A DNA stretch of 64,000 nt, from contig NZ_JAIVAL010000001.1 of the NCBI RefSeq assembly GCF_020171985.1, positions 558,001 through 622,000 of the forward strand, given 5' to 3'. Both the position numbers and the translations under genes were made by a program. Shown here piece after piece: positions 58,357 to 64,000 of this stretch (the first letter of the stretch is position 1; every line of letters starts with the position of its first letter). The notes beneath the pieces are model-generated. The model did not search any database, had not been told where the DNA came from, and saw nothing but the letters and a program-made list of their open reading frames with translations. This stretch comes from Halobacillus halophilus. Its GTDB lineage: Bacteria > Bacillota > Bacilli > Bacillales > Halobacillaceae.

Positions 58357-58986
58357 CTACAGGTGCTGATCTAGTCCTAACTCAACCAGAGCTTTAGTTA
58401 TGTTGGTTTTTGTAAGTCTGCCTATTACTTCTAACCCATTCTCAGCAGGCTCAACAACTGGAAGACCATCAATTTGCTTTTCTATAAGCTTTTGAGCGGC
58501 ATCCAGTAACAAATCCTCTGGTTTACAAATGGTGATATTCGGCATCCGTGTCATAATAATATGAACAGGGATCGAGGACAAGTCCTGATTCCCAATACTT
58601 GCTCGTAAAAGATCTTTTCTGGAAAGTACACCTACCAAATGTCCAAGCTCATTCGTTACAAACAATGTACCAACATCCTCCAAAAACATAGTGCAAATGG
58701 CATCGTAAGCTGATACATCCTCTTCTACCACGATCGGTATAGATTGATACTCTTTGACTTTAAACTTTTTCAACTTCTCCGTTAACAATTCTGAACCCGT
58801 TTTTCCAGTAAAAAAATATCCAACACGGGGTCTCGCGTCCAAAAATCCTGCCATAGTTAGAATGGCAAGATCAGGCCGCAGAGTAGCCCTTGTAAGGCTT
58901 AAATGGTCCGCTATATTTTCCCCCGTTATAGGCCCGTTGTCTTTTACTATTTGAATGATTTGTTCTTGTCGGTTTGAGAGTTCCAA
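58357..58986 (-). CDS. ccpN: Transcriptional repressor CcpN
   Basis: 209 residues: N-terminal HTH (about 5-60, with [24 protein letters not shown]) and two CBS domains (about 75-205). CcpN represses gluconeogenic genes gapB and pckA in the presence of glucose and senses nucleotides. Paired with yqfL as in B. subtilis, between glyS and dnaG. Confidence 0.92.
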   Translation of the reverse strand: MELSNRQEQIIQIVKDNGPITGENIADHLSLTRATLRPDLAILTMAGFLDARPRVGYFFTGKTGSELLTEKLKKFKVKEYQSIPIVVEEDVSAYDAICTMFLEDVGTLFVTNELGHLVGVLSRKDLLRASIGNQDLSSIPVHIIMTRMPNITICKPEDLLLDAAQKLIEKQIDGLPVVEPAENGLEVIGRLTKTNITKALVELGLDQHL

Positions 58987-59069
58987 TCTTTCACCACCCT
59001 GCTCACTGTGACATACTATTCTATTTAATTATTATAGACCATATTAATAACCGGGTAAAAGAAGGGGAC

Positions 59070-61154
59070 TTAGAACTGCTGTTTCCATTCAATAGCATTC
59101 AGGTCTGCAAACTCTTTAATGTCTGCAGCAATCTGACTTAATAAACCTAATCGATTGTTTCGAATCTTCTCATCTTCTGCCATAACCATCGTCCCATCAA
59201 AGAAGTCATGAATAGGAGAAGCCAATTCAGAAAGCTTCTCTAAAGCCTGAGCGGAACGGTCTTCCTGCATCGCTTGCACATACTCTGGATGGACCAATTT
59301 AAAGGCTTCATATAAACGAACTTCTGAATCATTCTCAAAATACTTCGGGTTTACTTCCATGGCATTTGATTTTTTTGCGAGGTTAAGCACTCGGCCTAAG
59401 GCTTCATGTACATATTTAAAAGTAGGATCCTGACGCTTATCTACAAGCACTCTTGCTTTTTCAATGGTCGCTGCGAAGTTTCGTACGCCATTCGTAAGCG
59501 TTGCTTCGACAATGTCAGGGTCAATGCCCTTCTCTCTTAATAGATAGGCAGCTCTAAGTTTAAAGAATTCATGCAAATTCTGATGCACTTCATCTTCTGG
59601 ACGTGTTGGAAGATTTAATTCACGATAGAATTGGTGAACGAGATCTATTAATTTCTCTACAGGAATATTCCACTGTTGACTTTGTAACGTCTGTAAAACT
59701 CCAAGCGCCTGCCTCCGTAACCCATAAGGGTCCTGAGAACCTGTTGGAAGGATCCCAATCGAAATGCTTCCTACAATTGTGTCAAGCTTATCAGCTATAC
59801 TTACAATCGAACCGATTGTTGAGGAAGGAAGGGAGCCGTTAGCCTGCCTTGGCATATAATGTTCGTTAATAGCTCTCGCTACAGCTTCCTCTTCTCCAAA
59901 TAAACGAGCATACTTTTCTCCCATCACTCCTTGAAGCTCCGTAAACTCATCAACCATCTGAGTAACAAGGTCAAATTTGCATATCTCAGCAGCTCGTTCA
60001 GCTTGCTGCTTTTCTAAGTCATTCAAGTCAAGCCACTCACTTATTTTACTTGTTGTGGCTCTAATACGTTTCACTTTATCCGCAAGGGTTCCAAGTTCAA
60101 CTTGATATACCATTCTGGACAACTTTTCCAGTTTTTGATCTATCGTTCCTTTCTGATCTTCTTCATAAAAGAACTGGGCATCTTTTAAGCGAGCTTTCAA
60201 GACTTTTTCATTTCCACGGGAGACCGTATCTAAATGTTTATCGTCACCATTTCGAACGCCTACAAAATAAGGAAGAAGAGTACCTTCTTGAGAACGAACC
60301 GGGAAATAACGCTGATGTTCTTTCATTGATGTAATTAAAGCTTCTTCAGGTATCTCAAGGAATTCTTCATTATATGCTCCATAAAAGACCGTTGGATATT
60401 CGACCAGATGAGTGACTTCCATTAATAGTTCCTCATCTATAATAAGCTTCCAGCCTTTTTCTTCTTCAAGTTTCAATAGTTGTTCCCGTATGGCATTCTT
60501 TCTCTTCGTTACATTACTAATGACATATTCGTCGGTTAAAACTTGTTCATAGCTTTCAGCTGAACGAAGAGATGCTTTATCACCCAGGAAACGATGACCG
60601 TATGTAATTCGGTCAGTCGTTACATTTTCAATAGCGAAAGGAATAATTTCCTCACCAAACAAGGCGGCCATCCACCGGATAGGCCGGGCGTACCTTAGGT
60701 CGTAGCTTCCCCAACGCATATTCTTGGAAAAGGTAATACTTAGAAACACAGAGCGAAAGTCTTGAAGCAATTCTTTTGTTGCTTCACCTTGAATGAATTT
60801 CGTCACGTGGACATATTCAGTGCCCTTTACTTCTTTGAAGTATATATCTTCTACATTTTTTCCTTGTCCTTTAGAAAATCCAATAGCTGCTTTCGTCCAT
60901 TCCCCATTTTCATCCAGAGCAATGTTCTTAGCAGGACCTTTCGCTTCTTCTTCTATATCAGGCTGTTTTTCAGCTACATCACTAATCTGAACAGCCAGTC
61001 TTCTCGGAGTAGCAAATCCTTTCACTTCTCCGAAAGGAATTCTCTGTTCACGGAACCACGTTTCTGTCTTTAGTTCTAATTGCTGCAGAGCGTCATCAAT
61101 AAACCTGGCTGGAAGCTCTTCTACCCCAAGTTCAAATAAAACTGTATTATTCAT
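59070..61154 (-). CDS. glyS: Glycine-tRNA ligase beta subunit
   Basis: 694 residues. Tetrameric bacterial GlyRS beta chain: [12 protein letters not shown] at the N-terminus, [16 protein letters not shown] near 145-160, and [11 protein letters not shown] of the HD-like region, with a C-terminal anticodon-binding domain. AAGGAGG precedes ATG 61154, which overlaps the glyQ stop by 8 bp. Controlled by the T-box upstream of glyQ. Confidence 0.96.
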   Translation of the reverse strand: MNNTVLFELGVEELPARFIDDALQQLELKTETWFREQRIPFGEVKGFATPRRLAVQISDVAEKQPDIEEEAKGPAKNIALDENGEWTKAAIGFSKGQGKNVEDIYFKEVKGTEYVHVTKFIQGEATKELLQDFRSVFLSITFSKNMRWGSYDLRYARPIRWMAALFGEEIIPFAIENVTTDRITYGHRFLGDKASLRSAESYEQVLTDEYVISNVTKRKNAIREQLLKLEEEKGWKLIIDEELLMEVTHLVEYPTVFYGAYNEEFLEIPEEALITSMKEHQRYFPVRSQEGTLLPYFVGVRNGDDKHLDTVSRGNEKVLKARLKDAQFFYEEDQKGTIDQKLEKLSRMVYQVELGTLADKVKRIRATTSKISEWLDLNDLEKQQAERAAEICKFDLVTQMVDEFTELQGVMGEKYARLFGEEEAVARAINEHYMPRQANGSLPSSTIGSIVSIADKLDTIVGSISIGILPTGSQDPYGLRRQALGVLQTLQSQQWNIPVEKLIDLVHQFYRELNLPTRPEDEVHQNLHEFFKLRAAYLLREKGIDPDIVEATLTNGVRNFAATIEKARVLVDKRQDPTFKYVHEALGRVLNLAKKSNAMEVNPKYFENDSEVRLYEAFKLVHPEYVQAMQEDRSAQALEKLSELASPIHDFFDGTMVMAEDEKIRNNRLGLLSQIAADIKEFADLNAIEWKQQF

Positions 61155-62034
61155 GGCTCTCAACCTCCTTAGGTAACATCGGGAATCCTAATCGTTCTCT
61201 TTCCTCCACATACGTTTTAGCAATCTTCCTTGCCAGGTTCCTCACACGAGATATATAACCCGTGCGCTCCGTGACGCTGATTACTCCTTTTGCATCTAAA
61301 AGATTGAAAGTATGAGAACATTTTAAAACGTAGTCGTAAGCTGGGAATACCAATCCTTTTTCCATAATTCTTTCTGCTTCTTTTTCGTAAGTAGAAAAAA
61401 GACTGAAAAGCATGTTCTCATCAGATTCTTCAAAAGTGTAGATAGAATGTTCATATTCTGGCTGTTTAAAAATATCTCCAACTGTGACACCGTTAGTCCA
61501 CTCCAGATCAAATACATTTTCTTTGTCCTGAATATAAGACGCAAGACGTTCTAAACCATAAGTGATTTCAGCAGATACCGGGCGTGCTTCAAGTCCTCCA
61601 ATCTGCTGGAAATAAGTGAACTGTGTAATCTCCATTCCGTCAAGCCACACTTCCCAACCTAATCCTGCTGCCCCAAGTGTAGGGTTTTCCCAGTTGTCCT
61701 CGACGAAGCGTATATCGTGCTGATTCGGATCTATACCTAAAGCACGAAGGGAATCAAGATAAAGTTCCTGGATGTTATCTGGAGATGGTTTCATAATGAC
61801 TTGAAACTGGTGATGCTGATATAACCGATTTGGATTTTGACCGTAGCGTCCATCAGCAGGACGTCTTGAAGGTTCCACATAAGCTACATTCCACGGTTCA
61901 GGACCCAGACTTCGCAGAAGAGTCATAGGAGACATCGTCCCCGCTCCTTTTTCCGTATCATAAGCCTGCATAAGCAAACACCCCTGATTTGACCAATGGT
62001 TTTGCAAAGTAAGAATCATATCTTGGATATTCAT
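61147..62034 (-). CDS. glyQ: Glycine-tRNA ligase alpha subunit
   Basis: 295 residues, the B. subtilis length. Catalytic alpha chain with [40 protein letters not shown] and [11 protein letters not shown], the class II aminoacylation core. GAGGAGG ends immediately before a first ATG at 62040, so the ATG at 62034 with six-base spacing is taken as start. Confidence 0.96.
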   Translation of the reverse strand: MNIQDMILTLQNHWSNQGCLLMQAYDTEKGAGTMSPMTLLRSLGPEPWNVAYVEPSRRPADGRYGQNPNRLYQHHQFQVIMKPSPDNIQELYLDSLRALGIDPNQHDIRFVEDNWENPTLGAAGLGWEVWLDGMEITQFTYFQQIGGLEARPVSAEITYGLERLASYIQDKENVFDLEWTNGVTVGDIFKQPEYEHSIYTFEESDENMLFSLFSTYEKEAERIMEKGLVFPAYDYVLKCSHTFNLLDAKGVISVTERTGYISRVRNLARKIAKTYVEERERLGFPMLPKEVESHE

Positions 62035-62082
62035 TTTCATCCTCCTCTTTCTAATAGAAAAAACACACAGTTCTTTCAAACA

Positions 62083-62134
62083 AATAAAATCCCGTCCCTA
62101 TGTCTGGATACATACAGACATAGGGACGGGATTT
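62083..62134 (-). terminator. T-box terminator of glyQS
   Basis: Perfect stem of about 20 bp (AAATCCCGTCCCTATGTCTG and complement) followed by TTTATTTG on the minus strand. Its first arm overlaps the end of the T-box sequence, allowing the antiterminator alternative. Confidence 0.93.
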
Positions 62135-62298
62135 CCGCGGTTCCACCCTACTTGCCTTCCAATATGGAAAGCCTCTTTTAAAGATGGTTGCTCAGGACTG
62201 CCTTCACTGAACCATAACGCTTGTCTTCCACCATCACAAGCTCGCTTTATAGTCTGGTTTCCAGCTACTACTTTCCTTCTTCACAACGTAGTATTAAG
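62135..62298 (-). promoter_or_regulatory. Glycine T-box riboswitch leader
   Basis: The T-box sequence AGGGTGGAACCGCGG lies at 62136-62150. Upstream is a long Stem I region with GAAGGAAAGTAGTA at its start. GGC at 62202-62200, in AGTGAAGGCAG, is the likely glycine specifier. Uncharged tRNA-Gly binding would favour antitermination and raise glyQS expression. Confidence 0.9.
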
Positions 62299-62305
62299 TA
62301 GTTGA

Positions 62306-62334
62306 ATCATACTGAATTAATAAGCGAATGTCAA
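62306..62334 (-). promoter_or_regulatory. Sigma-A promoter of the T-box-glyQS operon
   Basis: TTGACA (62334-62329), 17-bp spacer, TATGAT (62311-62306) on the minus strand; close to consensus and directly upstream of the T-box leader. Confidence 0.85.
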
Positions 62335-62340
62335 TTAAGA

Positions 62341-63084
62341 TCAAGTAAACAGATCTAATTGTTTTAAAAACTTCTTCGATTTAATTAAATATCCACCATA
62401 ACGATCATAATACTCATCCATAATTAAACGCAATATCTTTTTATTCTTCTCTTTCATAGAGATCTGTCCCAGCCGTTTCACGTCCATATGTACAAAGATA
62501 CGTAAGAGTTTAGGTAAAGGATCCGGCAGTCCATATGCGTTTTGATCTCTGAATTTACAACGGTAGCAGAGGAGCCCTCCTTCAAGAATAGAAAAGGAGT
62601 AAGGTCCTTCTTGACTGCCGCAATTTATACAGTAGTCCACCACTGGAGAAAAACCAGCTTTTTTAAATAATTTCAATTCATAAATCATCGACAATACTGC
62701 TGCATCTTTCCCCTCATTCATCCATAGCAGTGTTTGAAGAAATTGCTCATACATAAATGGATCCGGTTGCTTTTCATCTATCAGCTTATCTACGAGTTCT
62801 GCCAGATAAGACGCATACGCGGTTTTCACAATATCCTCGCGTATTGAGCGCAGGGAGGTGATCATTTCTCCCTGACTCAAAGATCCCAGTCCAGACCCTA
62901 TTTGAATTAAATACATGCCATGAATAAAGGGCTGAGTAACTGAGGCAGTGCGGCTTTTTGGCTTTTTAGCACCACGGGCCATCACCCCTATCTTCCCTTT
63001 CTCACGAGTGAAGAACGTCACAATCTTATGGGTTTCCCCGTAATCTCTCGTTCGGATAACAATGCCTTCGACCTTTTCTAACAA
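62341..63084 (-). CDS. recO: DNA repair protein RecO
   Basis: 247 residues. OB-fold N-terminus (EGIVIRTRDYGETHKIVTFF, then GKIGVMARGAKKPKS) and a zinc finger with CINC near 150 and CYRC near 173. Assists RecA loading in RecF-type recombination. TTG 63084 is preferred: AGGTGA lies 5-6 bases upstream and MLEKVEGI aligns with the B. subtilis start MLTKCEGI. A GTG at 63093 lies in that site. Confidence 0.94.
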   Translation of the reverse strand: MLEKVEGIVIRTRDYGETHKIVTFFTREKGKIGVMARGAKKPKSRTASVTQPFIHGMYLIQIGSGLGSLSQGEMITSLRSIREDIVKTAYASYLAELVDKLIDEKQPDPFMYEQFLQTLLWMNEGKDAAVLSMIYELKLFKKAGFSPVVDYCINCGSQEGPYSFSILEGGLLCYRCKFRDQNAYGLPDPLPKLLRIFVHMDVKRLGQISMKEKNKKILRLIMDEYYDRYGGYLIKSKKFLKQLDLFT

Positions 63085-63105
63085 AGCACTCACCTGCTTC
63101 TAGTC

Positions 63106-63258
63106 TTACAAATTAAAATCATCTTGAGATTCCTGTTCGATAGAGGAAGCTTGATGTTCAGGAGATTGCTGATTTTGTTCCTTTATTTCCTTCATCAATA
63201 AATAAGTTTCAATGTTTCCCGTTTGTCTGAACACATTCCATGGAAGGTTTTCGAGCAA
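63106..63258 (-). CDS. yqzL: YqzL family small protein
   Basis: 50 residues. PWNVFRQTGNIETYLLMKEI is the YqzL signature, followed by a Gln/Glu/Ser-rich tail. TTG 63258 follows AAGGCGGTG. It lies between era and recO, the conserved place of yqzL. The function is unknown, and the gene is too short and has the wrong start for usual ORF cutoffs. Confidence 0.85.
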   Translation of the reverse strand: MLENLPWNVFRQTGNIETYLLMKEIKEQNQQSPEHQASSIEQESQDDFNL

Positions 63259-63355
63259 AAGAAACACCGCCTTTCTTATATTCACTGAGCATCGGAATTA
63301 CATCATTAGCATGCTTCTTAAAGGTGAAATCATAAGACTTAATATTTTCCAACTC

Positions 63356-64000
63356 TTAATAATCTTCTTCGTTATATCCGAAATCACTTAGTTGTACTTG
63401 ACGGTTTCTCCAGTCTTTCTGGACTTTAACCCAAAGTTCTAAAAAGACTTTGCTGCCCAATAAAGATTCAATATCTTGTCTGGCACGTTTACCTATCTCT
63501 TTAAGCATACTTCCCTGCTTACCAATAATAATCCCCTTCTGAGACTTTCTTTCTACTATAATGGCAGCCTGAATATAAACAGCATTCTTATTTTCTCGAG
63601 GCTCAATCCCTTCAATGACTACCGCTATAGAATGCGGAATTTCTTCATGAGTCAAATGCAGAACTTTCTCCCGAATAAATTCACTAATAACAAAACGCTC
63701 GGGATGATCCGTGATCTGATCTTCAGGATAAAATTGCGGCCCAGCTGGTAAATGACTTTTTAATACCTCCAGCATGTGGTTAACGTTATTCCCTTCTAAC
63801 GCAGAAATAGGAATGATTTCTTCAAAGTCCAATTTTTCCTTGTACTGCTCAATAAGAGGCAACAACTGATCTGGATGTACTTGATCAATTTTATTAATAA
63901 TTAAGAATACCGGCTGATTCACACGCTGCAGACGATCAAGAATAAATTGATCTCCGCGCCCGTACCCTTCTTCAGCATTGATCATAAAAAGAATTGCATC
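63356..64000 (-). CDS. era: GTPase Era (partial, N-terminus off window)
   Basis: C-terminal 214 residues of Era, an essential GTPase that binds 16S rRNA during 30S assembly. Visible: G4 NKID, G5 ISALEGNN, and the KH domain with [24 protein letters not shown]1-G3 lie beyond the right edge. Gene order era-yqzL-recO is conserved. Confidence 0.96.
   Translation of the reverse strand, partial: DAILFMINAEEGYGRGDQFILDRLQRVNQPVFLIINKIDQVHPDQLLPLIEQYKEKLDFEEIIPISALEGNNVNHMLEVLKSHLPAGPQFYPEDQITDHPERFVISEFIREKVLHLTHEEIPHSIAVVIEGIEPRENKNAVYIQAAIIVERKSQKGIIIGKQGSMLKEIGKRARQDIESLLGSKVFLELWVKVQKDWRNRQVQLSDFGYNEEDY

Noticed and set aside
63217-63355. 46-codon minus-strand frame from a TTG just after era, overlapping yqzL
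   Set aside because: Weak ribosome site and no signature; YqzL in the other frame is conserved and explains most of the region.

Overview
The window is a 64 kb stretch of low-GC Firmicute chromosome. Gene content and order match the aroQ/mntR–gcv–comG–yqg–pst–sodA–ispG–sigA–dnaG–glyQS–recO–era part of the Bacillus subtilis map. A SpoVAF-type protein and YqhR indicate an endospore former. The gene set looks like a Bacillaceae genus related to Halobacillus or Virgibacillus; that genus guess is inference. There are no phage modules, insertion sequences or CRISPR arrays, so most of the window is ordinary core chromosome.

Layout. 1-3 kb: aroQ (cut by the window edge), yqhR, yqhP, yqhO, mntR. 3-6 kb: a B12-dependent ribonucleotide reductase gene (nrdJ) interrupted by a 249-nt intervening sequence, preceded by two NrdR boxes. 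6-11.2 kb: yqhL, the glycine cleavage genes gcvT-gcvPA-gcvPB and their tandem glycine riboswitch. 11.3-14.6 kb: yqhH, yqhG, yqzE, aroK. 14.9-18.8 kb: the comG competence pseudopilus operon. 18.8-32.1 kb: mgsR, yqgY, yqgX, yqgW, a FetAB-type transporter, an LtaS-family synthase, glcK, a SpoVAF-like protein, gluP, ldh, a 5-formyl-THF cyclo-ligase and rpmG. 32.3-36.9 kb: pstS-pstC-pstA-pstB-phoU behind a four-repeat PhoP-box array. 37-46 kb: pbpA, an MFS transporter, sodA, five tRNAs, a Na/Pi cotransporter, an NfeD protein and ispG. 46-64 kb: yqfX, yqfT, nfo, cshB, ispH, yqfO, trmK, cccA, sigA, dnaG, yqxD, yqfL, ccpN, glyS, glyQ with a T-box, recO, yqzL and era (cut by the window edge).

The most notable object is the insert in nrdJ. 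Removing 4283-4531 restores an uninterrupted 857-codon frame exactly at the catalytic NPCG|EQPL motif. The insert can be folded as a group I intron of IA type: P1 and P10 on an internal guide, P3, P6, P7 with R- and S-like strands, P7.1/P7.2, P8, two P9 hairpins, exon-U at the 5' site and a terminal G. It carries no ORF. A gene caller would report two broken RNR fragments. Other points worth following are a 64-codon frame coupled to the gcvPB stop, PhoP-like repeats beside a second phosphate transporter, an inverted repeat between pstS and pstC, and an L33 protein lacking the zinc cysteines.

Local differences from B. subtilis, seen as missing genes: lipM, sinIR-tapA-sipW-tasA, yqhQ and zur are not at their expected positions. 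aroK, fetAB, ldh, spoVAF-like, phoU and nrdJ are inserted.
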